Source of the DNA: Alkanindiges illinoisensis
GTDB taxonomy: Bacteria; Pseudomonadota; Gammaproteobacteria; Pseudomonadales; Moraxellaceae
DNA: 64,000 nucleotides
Direction of reading: 5' to 3'
Assembly: GCF_004377485.1 (NCBI RefSeq)
Contig: NZ_SNTY01000011.1
Location: 1-64,000, forward strand
Shown here: positions 29,126-38,838 of the stretch, piece by piece
How the letters are laid out: each line of letters opens with the position of its first letter
Numbering within the stretch: position 1 is the first letter of the stretch
Position numbers and translations under genes: made by a program
The notes under the pieces: model-generated
What the model saw: the letters and a program-made list of their open reading frames with translations, nothing else
Told to the model about the DNA's origin: nothing
Databases searched by the model: none

Positions 29126-31117
29126 TTATCGAGCAACCAGTTCTTCTACCGCAGCAACAACTGCTTCAGTAGTAATGCCAAAATACTTGAACAGGTCTTT
29201 GGCTGGGGCAGACTCACCAAAGGTACTCATACCAATCACCTTGCCATCCAGACCCACAAATTTCCACCAGTAGTCTACATGTGAGGCTTCAACTGCAACA
29301 CGCGCGCGGATATTGGCTGGTAATACCGATTCCCGGTAAGCCGCATCCTGACGCATGAATTCTTCAGCACATGGCATGGAAACCACGCGTACACCAGACA
29401 ACTGGCTGTAGGCCTGCATGGCCAAGTCAACTTCCGAACCCGTTGCAATAATAATGGCTTTAAGCTCGCCCTGCTCTGCGGCCAATACATAGCCGCCTTT
29501 TGCAGCATCCGTAATTTGCGTTTCAGTGCGGGTTAAATGTGGCAGATTTTGACGGGAGAACACCAATGCAGTTGGGCCATCCTTACGTTCCAGCGCTGAT
29601 TTCCAGGCAATAGCGGATTCAACGGTATCCGCTGGACGCCAGGTATTCAGATTTGGTGTACCACGCAAGGACGCAAGCTGCTCAATGGGCTGATGCGTTG
29701 GGCCATCTTCACCCAAACCAATCGAATCATGCGTATACACATGAATCACACGCTGTTTCATCAATGCGCCCATACGAACGGCATTGCGGGCATATTCCAT
29801 AAAAATCAGGAAAGTCGCGACATAAGGAATAAAGCCACCATGCAATGCAATACCATTGGCAATCGCTGTCATGCCAAATTCGCGCACACCATAGTGAATA
29901 TAGTTGCCTGCCGGATTGTCCTGAATGCCTTCACAGCCTTTCCAGATCGTCAAGTTAGAGCCAGCAAGGTCAGCCGAGCCACCCAGCAATTCGGGCAACT
30001 GTGGGCCAAACGCCTGCAATGCATTCTGGCTGGCCTTACGGCTGGCAATGGTTTCAGCCTTACTGTTAACGTCGCGAATATACTGGTCGGCTTTAGAGGC
30101 AAAATCAGCAGGCAAGTCACCATTCAAGCGGCGCTGTAGCTCAGCAGCCAGTTCAGGATACTGGGTGCGATAGTCTTCAAACAGCGTGTTCCACTCATTT
30201 TCCTGAATGATTCCCTTTGGACGTGCATCCCATGCGTCATAGACATCCGCCGGAATCACAAAGGGTTCATCAGTCCAGGTTAGGGTATCGCGCACCAGTT
30301 CAATTTCTGAGACACCCAGCGGCGCACCGTGACATTCTTCCTTACCCTGCTTGTTAGGTGAACCCAGACCAATGACGGTTTTACAGATAATCAGGCTTGG
30401 GCGTTTGGTTTCTGCCTGTGCAGCCAGGGTTGCAGCATGCAGCGCTTCGGTATCGTGGCCATCCACTTTCACCACGTGCCAGCCATAAGCCTCAAAGCGT
30501 TTTTGTGTGTCGTCGCTAAACCAGCCTTCCACCTCACCATCAATGGAAATGCCATTATCATCATAATAAGCAATCAGCTTGCCCAGTTGCAGGGTACCTG
30601 CCAGCGAGCAGACTTCATGCGAAATCCCTTCCATCAGGCAACCATCACCCATAAAGCAATAGGTGAAGTGATCCACGACATTCAAGCCATCACGGTTAAA
30701 CTGTGCGGCCAGCGTTTTTTCAGCAATGGCGAAGCCCACTGCATTGGCAATACCCTGACCCAATGGCCCGGTCGTGGTTTCAACCCCAGCGGTATAGCCA
30801 TATTCCGGGTGGCCCGGTGTTTTGCTATGCAACTGGCGGAACTGTTTTAAATCATCAACTGATACATCATAGCCAGATAAATGTAATAAGGCATATTGCA
30901 GCATGGAGCCATGGCCATTGGACAACACAAAACGGTCACGGTTTGGCCAGTTGGGATTACTTGGGTTATGACGCAAGAATTGACGCCACAGCACTTCAGC
31001 AATTTCTGCCATGCCCATCGGCGCGCCTGGATGACCGGAATTTGCCTGTTGAACAGCGTCTACGGCCAGCACACGAATGGCATTGGCAAGGCGGCGTTCA
31101 TTGAGTGGTGTTGTCAT
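29126..31117 (-). CDS. tkt: Transketolase
   Basis: Thiamine-diphosphate enzyme of the non-oxidative pentose phosphate pathway. The 663 residues include [10 protein letters not shown], the ThDP motif GDGCLMEG and, in the pyrimidine domain, the EFGM segment with the catalytic Glu. The frame starts at 31168, but the ATG at 31117 gives the normal N-terminus ([18 protein letters not shown]). Divergent from metK across 315 bp, which must contain both promoters; I could not identify a convincing -35/-10 pair or a riboswitch there. Confidence 0.97.
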   Translation of the reverse strand: MTTPLNERRLANAIRVLAVDAVQQANSGHPGAPMGMAEIAEVLWRQFLRHNPSNPNWPNRDRFVLSNGHGSMLQYALLHLSGYDVSVDDLKQFRQLHSKTPGHPEYGYTAGVETTTGPLGQGIANAVGFAIAEKTLAAQFNRDGLNVVDHFTYCFMGDGCLMEGISHEVCSLAGTLQLGKLIAYYDDNGISIDGEVEGWFSDDTQKRFEAYGWHVVKVDGHDTEALHAATLAAQAETKRPSLIICKTVIGLGSPNKQGKEECHGAPLGVSEIELVRDTLTWTDEPFVIPADVYDAWDARPKGIIQENEWNTLFEDYRTQYPELAAELQRRLNGDLPADFASKADQYIRDVNSKAETIASRKASQNALQAFGPQLPELLGGSADLAGSNLTIWKGCEGIQDNPAGNYIHYGVREFGMTAIANGIALHGGFIPYVATFLIFMEYARNAVRMGALMKQRVIHVYTHDSIGLGEDGPTHQPIEQLASLRGTPNLNTWRPADTVESAIAWKSALERKDGPTALVFSRQNLPHLTRTETQITDAAKGGYVLAAEQGELKAIIIATGSEVDLAMQAYSQLSGVRVVSMPCAEEFMRQDAAYRESVLPANIRARVAVEASHVDYWWKFVGLDGKVIGMSTFGESAPAKDLFKYFGITTEAVVAAVEELVAR

Positions 31118-31432
31118 GAGCCAGTTTCCCGAATAACTAAATGAAGGACTTGAGTAAAACCTGAGCAAGCAAGCTTCAGTCTGTTTTTAAAACCAGTACA
31201 AAAAACCAGTTTGATAAAAGCAGCACTAAAAAAAGATGGGCGTATTGTCCTAAAAATCAGGTGCAGGGTAAAGCAAAGAATGCTTTTTTATTAAAGACAG
31301 GTGACATGATGGCATCAGGCTGAATTTTATTGCGATAAAATCAAGCATTTTTCATGCAAGATATGCTAGTCCAAAGCTTGAAGTCGCGTTAACATAGCCG
31401 CCATCTTTAACTTCTTATTTTCTGGAACATTC

Positions 31433-32602
31433 ATGCGCGAATACGCTGTCTTTACGTCAGAATCGGTCAGTGAAGGCCACCCAGATAAGATGGCAGACCA
31501 GATTAGCGATGCCATTCTTGATGCAATCTTACAACAAGACCAATATGCCCGCGTGGCCTGTGAAACACTGGTAAAAACCGGTGCCGTGGTACTGGCAGGT
31601 GAAATTACCACCACTGCCAATATTGATTTTGAAAAAATCGTGCGTGATACGGTTAATGATATTGGCTATAACCATAGCGATTTGGGTTTTGATGGCTCGA
31701 CCTGTGCGGTTATTAACATGCTAGGCAAGCAGTCCCCTGAAATTGCGCAAGGTGTGGATCGCCAAAAGCCTGAAGATCAGGGTGCTGGTGATCAGGGCCT
31801 GATGTTTGGTTATGCCAGCCACGAAACCGATGTGTTAATGCCAGCACCGATTTGCTATGCGCACCGTCTGGTTGAGAAGCAGTCTGAACTGCGCCGTAAC
31901 GGTAAGCTGGCATGGTTACGTCCTGATGCCAAAAGTCAGGTCACTTTCCATTATGAAGATGGCAAGCCTGCCCGTGTTGATGCAGTAGTACTCTCTACCC
32001 AGCATGATCCCTCCATTAGCCAGGCTGACCTAAAAGAAGCCGTGATTGAAGAAATCGTCAAAGCTGTATTACCAGCTGAGATGCTGCATGCGGCCACCAA
32101 GTTTCACATCAATCCAACTGGCAAGTTTGTGATTGGCGGACCAGTCGGTGATTGCGGTTTAACAGGCCGCAAGATTATTGTAGATACTTATGGCGGCATG
32201 GCCCGTCATGGTGGTGGCGCTTTTTCGGGTAAAGACCCGTCCAAGGTTGATCGCTCAGCAGCCTATGCAGGCCGTTATGTGGCTAAGAACATTGTGGCGG
32301 CGAGCCTTGCCGATAAATGTGAAATTCAGGTGAGTTATGCGATTGGTGTGGCAGAACCCACTTCTATTTCCATCAATACCTTTGGTAGCGGCAAGATTGA
32401 TGATGAGCAGATTATTGCCCTGATTCGTGAACATTTTGACCTGCGTCCCTATGGTATCACTCGCATGCTGAACCTGATTCAGCCGATGTACCAGAAAACT
32501 GCAAGTTTTGGCCATTTTGGCCGCCATGGTTCAGATAGTGCATTTACTTGGGAAAAAACCGATAAAGCGGCTGACCTCAAGCAGGCTGCCGGTATTTTAT
32601 AA
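31433..32602 (+). CDS. metK: S-adenosylmethionine synthetase
   Basis: Forms S-adenosylmethionine from ATP and methionine. The 389 residues begin [20 protein letters not shown] with the catalytic ATP-binding His, and contain GAGDQG(LMFGYA) and [16 protein letters not shown], the family signatures. Complete and monocistronic, with a palindromic terminator-like sequence behind it. Confidence 0.98.
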   Translation: MREYAVFTSESVSEGHPDKMADQISDAILDAILQQDQYARVACETLVKTGAVVLAGEITTTANIDFEKIVRDTVNDIGYNHSDLGFDGSTCAVINMLGKQSPEIAQGVDRQKPEDQGAGDQGLMFGYASHETDVLMPAPICYAHRLVEKQSELRRNGKLAWLRPDAKSQVTFHYEDGKPARVDAVVLSTQHDPSISQADLKEAVIEEIVKAVLPAEMLHAATKFHINPTGKFVIGGPVGDCGLTGRKIIVDTYGGMARHGGGAFSGKDPSKVDRSAAYAGRYVAKNIVAASLADKCEIQVSYAIGVAEPTSISINTFGSGKIDDEQIIALIREHFDLRPYGITRMLNLIQPMYQKTASFGHFGRHGSDSAFTWEKTDKAADLKQAAGIL

Positions 32603-32612
32603 TTTTATATAG

Positions 32613-32638
32613 CCTACAATAAATATATTTATTGTAGG
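32613..32638 (+). terminator. Palindrome after metK
   Basis: A perfect 26-base palindrome: CCTACAATAAATA at 32613-32625 followed by its exact complement. Only a short T-rich stretch follows, so termination strength is uncertain. It begins 10 bases after the metK stop. Confidence 0.65.
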
Positions 32639-32675
32639 TTATAATTTCACATAGAGATAAAAGCTGTGGACAATT

Positions 32676-33341
32676 ATGCTCAAAAACTTTAGTTTTATTT
32701 TAACAATAGTTTTATTTTTTTTTACAAAAGCTTATGCTTCAGAAATATACGACAGCTCTGAAAAATGTGATAGTTTTATTATAGTGATTTCTCCTATTAA
32801 TGACACTGTAAAGGTTTTATGGAAAGAAAAATCTATCTTCCCAAACCCACCTAAAACTTTTACAGCTGGTGATAATTATTTTAAAGGATTAAAACAATTT
32901 ACACTTAATTGTCCAGATAGATTTATAAGCTATGATGGAAACATTCTTAAAATAAAATCTGATGATTATCTAGAAAAAACTAGAAATTTATTAAATGGAA
33001 ATATTGATATTTCGTATTCTTATTATTATGATTATCCTAATATTAAAGAAGGGTATCATAGCAATAAGTTAATATTTGATTTACACTCTTATGAAATTAA
33101 AAATTCCCCTTCTGTAAGCTCTGAATTAAGTGGTAAAATTATCGGCACCAAAATAGATGACAGTGAGTTATTGCCTTTGATATATGACTCTAAAATATAT
33201 GATCATAAAACAGATATGAGAACTGCTGATGTAATAGAAATTTTTAGTAAAACTGAAGCTATATGGGAAAAAATATACATAAAAAAATCGGATGGCGTTA
33301 TAGAGTTACACAAAAAATTTCAGTTTCCTGACCGGAAATAG
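32676..33341 (+). CDS. AT-rich gene for a secreted protein of unknown function
   Basis: I do not recognise this family. The 221-residue product has an N-terminal signal peptide (MLKNFSFILTIVLFFFTKAYA, cleavage after about residue 21), then a Lys/Asp/Tyr/Ile-rich soluble domain with two cysteines (in EKCDSF and LNCPDR) that could form a disulfide. Base composition is sharply more AT-rich than neighbouring genes, with codons such as ATA, AAA and TTA dominating, which suggests recent acquisition. It is enclosed by hairpins on both sides. Confidence 0.65.
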   Translation: MLKNFSFILTIVLFFFTKAYASEIYDSSEKCDSFIIVISPINDTVKVLWKEKSIFPNPPKTFTAGDNYFKGLKQFTLNCPDRFISYDGNILKIKSDDYLEKTRNLLNGNIDISYSYYYDYPNIKEGYHSNKLIFDLHSYEIKNSPSVSSELSGKIIGTKIDDSELLPLIYDSKIYDHKTDMRTADVIEIFSKTEAIWEKIYIKKSDGVIELHKKFQFPDRK

Positions 33342-33357
33342 TTTTCAAGTGAATAAA

Positions 33358-33392
33358 AAGCTAACTAATTTTTACTAAAAATAAGTTAGCTT
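33358..33392. terminator. Bidirectional terminator
   Basis: AAGCTAACT ... AGTTAGCTT inverted repeat with an AT-rich loop, between the AT-rich gene and the convergent acidic-protein gene. Confidence 0.75.
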
Positions 33393-33402
33393 CATAAAAC
33401 AT

Positions 33403-33813
33403 CTAGATATTCTGGGTGGGTGCTTCACCCGCAATGTTAGACTCTGGTAATGCAGAGCGATCTTCATCTGCTCGCGCAGTCGGACTTGGGGTGGAGGTGG
33501 CCAGGCCAGTGATTTCTTCCAGCTCTTCTTCATTGCTATCAATCAAGTCATCAATATCCATTTCCTCCAGCCCGCCTTCCGGTTCATTGGCCACGGTTTC
33601 ATCGTAGCCTGCATCGGTTGGGTCTGCTGCGTCGTCTGACAGGTCACTGGCTGCAGGCTGGTCAGAATTATCACGGTTATTCACGCTAAATTCAGGTGGT
33701 ACGTCAGTCAGCGCACTGTCCTGACCCATTGCATCCTGACGCATATCCTGTTTGGCATCCTGTTCTGCCTGCTGTGCCTCGTGGTTTGAACTGGCCTGGT
33801 TTGAATGGGTCAT
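33403..33813 (-). CDS. Small, very acidic, low-complexity protein
   Basis: A 136-residue hypothetical protein, rich in Asp, Glu, Gln, Ser and Ala with almost no hydrophobic core, hence probably disordered. A glutamate/aspartate cluster lies at about 80-100. No domain is recognised and no signal peptide or membrane segment is present. The frame is open on the minus strand with typical GC content, flanked by a terminator downstream and a 433-bp gap upstream containing tandem 19-bp repeats. It could be a stress or DNA-mimic-like protein, but nothing in the sequence proves that. Confidence 0.55.
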   Translation of the reverse strand: MTHSNQASSNHEAQQAEQDAKQDMRQDAMGQDSALTDVPPEFSVNNRDNSDQPAASDLSDDAADPTDAGYDETVANEPEGGLEEMDIDDLIDSNEEELEEITGLATSTPSPTARADEDRSALPESNIAGEAPTQNI

Positions 33814-33984
33814 TGCTTACTCCTACTGCAAAATTTTGAGATAGCAATAAACTAATAGGTTTATAAATAAGTAATAAGAGCAGAATTGCGATGTTGCAAC
33901 AGCTTTATGTAAGCAGGATTACGTTATGTAAAATCCAGCAAAATTTTAACTGAAAAAATTAAGTAAAAAAATTATTGCAGGCCG

Positions 33985-34079
33985 TTGAATGCCGTCCAGA
34001 CAGTTGCCTATCATCCAGAAAATTGCATACCATCCAGACAATTGCATATCATCTAAACAGTTGCATACTGTTAATCTGC
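33985..34079. repeat. Tandem 19-bp iteron-like repeats, five units
   Basis: Five head-to-tail units starting at 33985, 34004, 34023, 34042 and 34061, consensus about TTGCATAYCATCCAGACAR. Units 2-4 are the most alike; the first and last are diverged. They lie 170-265 bases upstream of the acidic-protein gene. Confidence 0.85.
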
Positions 34080-34198
34080 AATTTCTTGCATACACCATTT
34101 TCCAAGCATGCCTAAGAATTTCGCCGCCCAGGCCGCCATTGCTAGAAAATTTTTTTTCTGGGAAATACCGTCTTGTTATTGACTCAGCTGTACAACAT

Positions 34199-34224
34199 TA
34201 AAAAAAGCCTGCATGCGCAAGCTT
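34199..34224 (-). terminator. rapA terminator
   Basis: On the minus strand AAGCTTGC / GCAGGCTT hairpin followed by seven T residues, just after the rapA stop. Confidence 0.82.
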
Positions 34225-34246
34225 GGTTGTTAAGAGTTTGAATAAT

Positions 34247-37087
34247 TTACTTCATTACCACCATCACCCGGATAGCATCTGGTACTAACGATAACTGCTG
34301 CAACAACTGTACGCCCTGTGCCTGCTGTTCTTTTAGACGCTCCAGCTCGTCTTCGCGAATGCTGGGGTTATGTTCCTTCAGATAGGTCAGACGATCAATT
34401 TCCTGTTGCAGTCGATCGTTATAACGCTTGCGGGCAACTTCACTAAAGCTTTGCACCTGTGCCTTGGCCAGTTGCTCTGCCTGCTTGTAGCGTTCTTCAA
34501 TCACTTCGCGGCGCAATTTAACCACCTGACGCGCATTATTCATGTCCAGACGATGCACATACGGATGCAGCATGGCAGAATTAATCTTAGCGGATAAATC
34601 CTGTCCATTTTCATTTAGTAATACCCGAATAAGCTGCTGTGGCAAACTGGCAGCCAGATTCAGGATTTTGGGTGCAATCACTTCGACCCGAAACCACATT
34701 TCCAGCATTAGGCTACCTTGTGGAATTGCCGCGCTTTTCAGCACTGTAACACTGGTATTACCAAACGACTGAGTATGTACCATTTCAAAAATGCTATTGG
34801 TAAACGGGTGTTCCAGCGTAATGTACTGGGCATCTTCCCGGTGCTGTGCCTGCTCACGCGAGAAGGTGGCTGTCATGCCCTCTTCATCCATTAACAAACC
34901 TTCTACCTGCATTTGATCGGAAGGCCGGATAATCAGCGTGCCATCACTTTGTTCTTCATAGTCAATGTTGGTAGCTGCCAGAAAGCGTGTCATAAAGTCA
35001 GGTAACGGATTTTGCTCATCCTGATCTTCCAGCGCCTTGACAATCCGTGCAGCCACTTTAGGCCGGCAGGAATTAAACTCCAGCAGACGGTCACGCCCGG
35101 CCTGTAATTCATCTTCCAGCGCCATACGCTCGCTGTTCACCTGTTCCAGCAGGTCTTCAAACACCTGCCCCTGATCACTTAACAGGCAATCTTTCAGCTC
35201 GACAATATGGTTTTCCTGCAAGGTTTGCGCAGTAGGGGAAATATTGCTGAAAATATTTAAGGCTTCGTTGTACCAGCGGAACATGCGCTCTTGCGCGGTG
35301 CCTACAAAATAAGGCACATGAATTTGAATGCGGTTTTGCTGACCAATCCGGTCAAGACGTCCAATCCGTTGTTCCAGCACATCAGGGTTGGCAGGCAGGT
35401 CAAATAAAATCAGGTCACTGGCAAACTGGAAGTTACGGCCTTCCGAGCCAATTTCCGAACACAGGAGGATTTGTGCCCCATAGCCTTCTTCAGCAAAATA
35501 TGCTGCGGCTTGGTCCCGTTCCAGCAGGCTCATGCCTTCATGGAACATGGCCGTACGAATGCCGCCATGAATGCGTAAGGCAGTTTCCAGTGATTCCACC
35601 ACTGGGCCACTACGGGCAATCAGCAGCACTTTTTTGTGTTTTAAATCCTTGCGCAGAATGTCCATCAGCCATGGCAGGCGTGCATCATGTTCCATCCATG
35701 AGCCATCCAGCATGGTTTCTTCAAACCACATTTGCTCACGCAGTTTGCCAGTTAACGGCCAGTGCTCAGGAGCTGGCAAAGCTGCTGGAATGCAGTCACG
35801 ACCCGGAAAACCGGAAATGGCCTCACGGGTATTGCGGAACAAAATCCGGCCTGTGCCGTGACGGTCTAGCAGTTCATTAATAGCACGATAGCGCGCTTCA
35901 CTATCTTGCTCCACTTCATGGCCCAGCAGCTCAACTAAAACCTGTTGATGCTGTTCATTTAAAGGCTCATCCGACATCAGCACTTCAGCAATTTGTGCCG
36001 TCTGGCTGTATTGCGCTTCTTCTTCCAGAAAGTGATCCAGCGTGTCAAAGCGCTGTGGATCCAGCAGGCGCAAACGGGCAAAATGGCTATCTACACCCAG
36101 TTGCTCCGGGGTTGCTGTCAGCAATAAAACACCCGGCGTTTGATTGGCAAATTCTTCAACCAAATCATAGCGGTCATTGCCAACGCCTTCACCCCTTTCC
36201 GGGTCTTCGTGCCAAGTTAAATGGTGCGCTTCGTCAATCACCAGCAAGTCAAAGCCAGCATCCAAGGCCTGTTGTTTGAGATCTTCGTGATCCAGTAGCA
36301 AGTCAATACTGGCAATGATGCATTGTTCGGTTAAAAACGGATTGGCATCTTCATCGTGTTCTTTAATGGATGCCGTACGCGTGAGGTCAAACAGGGAAAA
36401 TTGCAGATTGAAACGGCGACGCATTTCAATCATCCACTGGTACTGCAAGGAATCTGGCACCAGAATTAAAATACGTTCACTACGGCCAGTTTGCAGTTGC
36501 TGGTGAATAATCAGGCCGGCTTCAATGGTTTTGCCAAGACCCACTTCATCGGCAAGCAATACACGCGGTGCCAGACGGCGGCCCACTTCATGGGCAATAT
36601 ATAACTGGTGTGGAATCAGGCCAACACGTGGGCCAAGTAAGCCACGCAACGGACTAATCGCCATACGGCTTTGCATGAGCAATGCTTCAATGCGCAAGTC
36701 ATACCATTCTTTGGATTCAATCTGGCTGGCCAGCAAACGATCCAGCGGACGCGCTAGCTGGATATTGGCACCCAGCCGGGTTTCATTCATGCTTTTACGC
36801 TGTTCCCCTGCTGGGCAAACCACGTCATAGCGCATGACGCCACGTACATTTTCAACACCTTCAACCTGCCACTCCTGCCCTTCCTGATCGGTAAACCAGT
36901 CACCCTGTTTAAACAGGATACGGGACAGCGGCGCATTGGCCCGGGCATACACGCGCGTTTCATCGCTTTTGGGGAATAAAATGCTAATGGTACGTTCATC
37001 GACATCGACCAAAACGCCTAAGCCAAGTTCTGACTCTGTGTCTGATAACCAACGTTGTCCAATGGCAAAATCTTGCAATTCATTCAC
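34247..37087 (-). CDS. rapA: RNA polymerase-associated ATPase RapA (HepA)
   Basis: Swi2/Snf2-family ATPase that recycles RNA polymerase stalled after termination. The 946-residue protein has N-terminal Tudor-like domains (1-110), Walker A DEVGLGKT and Walker B IDEAHH in the first helicase lobe, the second lobe with IGRLDRIGQ, and a long helical C-terminal part with Gln/Glu-rich segments. Length fits E. coli RapA (about 968). Monocistronic with its own terminator. Confidence 0.97.
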   Translation of the reverse strand: MNELQDFAIGQRWLSDTESELGLGVLVDVDERTISILFPKSDETRVYARANAPLSRILFKQGDWFTDQEGQEWQVEGVENVRGVMRYDVVCPAGEQRKSMNETRLGANIQLARPLDRLLASQIESKEWYDLRIEALLMQSRMAISPLRGLLGPRVGLIPHQLYIAHEVGRRLAPRVLLADEVGLGKTIEAGLIIHQQLQTGRSERILILVPDSLQYQWMIEMRRRFNLQFSLFDLTRTASIKEHDEDANPFLTEQCIIASIDLLLDHEDLKQQALDAGFDLLVIDEAHHLTWHEDPERGEGVGNDRYDLVEEFANQTPGVLLLTATPEQLGVDSHFARLRLLDPQRFDTLDHFLEEEAQYSQTAQIAEVLMSDEPLNEQHQQVLVELLGHEVEQDSEARYRAINELLDRHGTGRILFRNTREAISGFPGRDCIPAALPAPEHWPLTGKLREQMWFEETMLDGSWMEHDARLPWLMDILRKDLKHKKVLLIARSGPVVESLETALRIHGGIRTAMFHEGMSLLERDQAAAYFAEEGYGAQILLCSEIGSEGRNFQFASDLILFDLPANPDVLEQRIGRLDRIGQQNRIQIHVPYFVGTAQERMFRWYNEALNIFSNISPTAQTLQENHIVELKDCLLSDQGQVFEDLLEQVNSERMALEDELQAGRDRLLEFNSCRPKVAARIVKALEDQDEQNPLPDFMTRFLAATNIDYEEQSDGTLIIRPSDQMQVEGLLMDEEGMTATFSREQAQHREDAQYITLEHPFTNSIFEMVHTQSFGNTSVTVLKSAAIPQGSLMLEMWFRVEVIAPKILNLAASLPQQLIRVLLNENGQDLSAKINSAMLHPYVHRLDMNNARQVVKLRREVIEERYKQAEQLAKAQVQSFSEVARKRYNDRLQQEIDRLTYLKEHNPSIREDELERLKEQQAQGVQLLQQLSLVPDAIRVMVVMK

Positions 37088-37273
37088 CTTATCTTTTGCA
37101 ATTATTACAGCACACGTATTTACTGCCCAAGGATTTGAAGCCCAAATCGTGCGGCGCGCATTCTCTCATATCTGCTGTGCGTTGTGCTTGAGTTTTTGTA
37201 TAAAACTCGCCCGTAAAGATATTTTCTAAACTATTCCTGCGGGAAAGACAGACAAAAGCAACAGGTCAGTTGA

Positions 37274-37915
37274 TTAAAATGGTGCTGGACAGAAAAAATT
37301 CAACTTCTTGCCTGTTACGGGATGAAAAAAAGACAACTGTTCGGCATGCAAACATAAGCGTGGCATCAGCTGGCACGCCTGTTCATCGGCATACAGTTCA
37401 TCACCGACAATGGCATGCCCCAGATATTGCATGTGTACCCGCAACTGATGGGAGCGCCCGGTAATAGGTGTTAATTTTACCCGGGTAACTGGCTGGTTGT
37501 TGATTTCAAACTGCTCAACGGCCTGCCAGTGTGTTAAAGCTGGCTTATGATAGGCAGGCTCAGCAATGTGTAAGGGTGGACGGGTTGGATCATAATTAAC
37601 TGGCACATCTACACTACCCTCACCCATTAAATGTCCACTCACCAGCGCATGGTATTGCTTGTCAGTTTGGCGGTTTTGAAACTGTTTTGAGATATGGCTT
37701 TGCGCTGTTTTATTTAAGGCAAATACCAGAATACCCGAGGTATCACGATCCAGGCGGTGAATGAGTAAGGTATTGGGTTCATCGAACAACAAACGATTAA
37801 TGACGCAATCCGTCAGATCGCCTTTGCCCGGTACACTGAGCAATCCGGCAGGTTTGTTGATGACAATAAAGTGTTCATCGCGGTGGATGAGCGTTTGCTG
37901 TAAAAAATTGGTCAT
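37274..37915 (-). CDS. rluA: RluA-type 23S rRNA/tRNA pseudouridine synthase
   Basis: A 213-residue single-domain pseudouridine synthase with the catalytic motif HRLDRDTSG (Asp nucleophile), INKPAG near the N-terminus, and the GRSHQLRVHM motif. No S4 domain is present and the size matches RluA (position 746 of 23S rRNA and 32 of tRNA) rather than RluC or RluD. A TTG seven codons upstream would be an alternative start. Confidence 0.87.
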   Translation of the reverse strand: MTNFLQQTLIHRDEHFIVINKPAGLLSVPGKGDLTDCVINRLLFDEPNTLLIHRLDRDTSGILVFALNKTAQSHISKQFQNRQTDKQYHALVSGHLMGEGSVDVPVNYDPTRPPLHIAEPAYHKPALTHWQAVEQFEINNQPVTRVKLTPITGRSHQLRVHMQYLGHAIVGDELYADEQACQLMPRLCLHAEQLSFFHPVTGKKLNFFCPAPF

Positions 37916-37988
37916 AGGTCGGTCAGGGTTCTTCAAATAGCCAGATGGCTTATAGCAAAATTATTAATCATCAAGTTATAGGGTCAAA

Positions 37989-38408
37989 TCAAGCCTGCCA
38001 TGGATTGAATAAGCTAACCCCAGTTTCCTTAAAATCAGCAATGTTTCGGGTAACCACTGTCATGCCATGGATAATGGCCGTTGCTGCAATTAAGGCATCT
38101 CGTTCAGAACGTGGATCTGGCACATGTAATCGCGCGCAGGCTAATGCAACCTTGGTATCAATAGCCAGAATTCTTTTTTCAAAAGTAGGTAACACTTGCT
38201 GATCCAGCCATTGTCTTAATAGCTGGCCTTGCTGGAAATCACGGCGCTCGATTCTTAATACGCCGGTTTCCAGCTCCATAATACTAATGGCAGACACATA
38301 AAGCTCAGGAAGAATCAGCTGATTTGCCCATTGTGCAAATCGAAGGTCAGCCTTGCCAGTGTGTACTTTTCGCAGCTCGGAAATGACATTGGTATCCAGT
38401 AATAACAT
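37989..38408 (-). CDS. vapC: VapC-type PIN-domain toxin
   Basis: A 139-residue PIN-domain ribonuclease. It shows the acidic active site: Asp5 in LLLDTNVISE, Glu in MELETG, Asp in ERDALIAATA and Asp in TRNIADF. VapC toxins cut initiator tRNA or rRNA and stop translation. The ATG overlaps the antitoxin stop (TAATG), so the pair is translationally coupled. Confidence 0.88.
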   Translation of the reverse strand: MLLLDTNVISELRKVHTGKADLRFAQWANQLILPELYVSAISIMELETGVLRIERRDFQQGQLLRQWLDQQVLPTFEKRILAIDTKVALACARLHVPDPRSERDALIAATAIIHGMTVVTRNIADFKETGVSLFNPWQA

Positions 38409-38650
38409 TAGTCAAAATCTACTGGCTTTAAGTACAGACTGGTTTTTACAGTTTCAAAATCAATCTCGTCAGGACAACTTAGCAACTCAGTAATTTTTGG
38501 CTGGGTACTCAACATTTTTTGGTATTCATCATAGCTCAGTAATACATGTGTAGGTTTGCCACGCTCAGTAATAACAACTGGATCTTGCACACTTTTGCGT
38601 TTGGCATAACCAATATCCTGATTAAATTCACGGCTGCTAATTTGAATCAT
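38408..38650 (-). CDS. Phd/YefM-family antitoxin
   Basis: An 80-residue antitoxin upstream of the PIN toxin. The N-terminal DNA-binding fold has MIQISSREFNQDIGYAKRKS followed by VVITERGKPTHVLLSYDEYQ, the Phd/YefM signature. The acidic/hydrophobic C-terminus would wrap the toxin. The frame extends upstream to 38704, but GGAGG six bases before the ATG at 38650 decides the start. Phd-type antitoxins usually repress their own promoter. Confidence 0.88.
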   Translation of the reverse strand: MIQISSREFNQDIGYAKRKSVQDPVVITERGKPTHVLLSYDEYQKMLSTQPKITELLSCPDEIDFETVKTSLYLKPVDFD

Positions 38651-38838
38651 GATTCGCCTCCTAAATTCAATACCGGTTTGCAATAATAAATTGTATAAGC
38701 CCACACGTAGTAATGTTACTACATTTTCAAGAAATGCAATAGAGAACTGATTTCATTTTTATATTTAGTGAATTGCTGCAAATGCACCCAATTTGCAGGA
38801 ACAGGTACATTTGCATTCTTTTTCTTATAAATAGTGAC

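Larger units (their letters stand above)
33814..34246. other. 433-bp intergenic region between rapA and the acidic gene
   Basis: AT-rich stretch. It holds the rapA terminator at its right end, the 19-bp tandem repeats in the middle, and presumably the promoter of the acidic-protein gene at the left end. A 70-codon plus-strand frame crosses the repeats but looks like a product of them. Confidence 0.5.

Noticed and set aside
31118-31432. SAM riboswitch upstream of metK
   Set aside because: Only short AT-rich hairpins were seen; none has the recognised SAM-aptamer cores.
33989-34201. 70-codon plus-strand frame between the acidic gene and rapA
   Set aside because: It overlaps the 19-bp tandem repeats and the rapA terminator and has no family signature or ribosome site.
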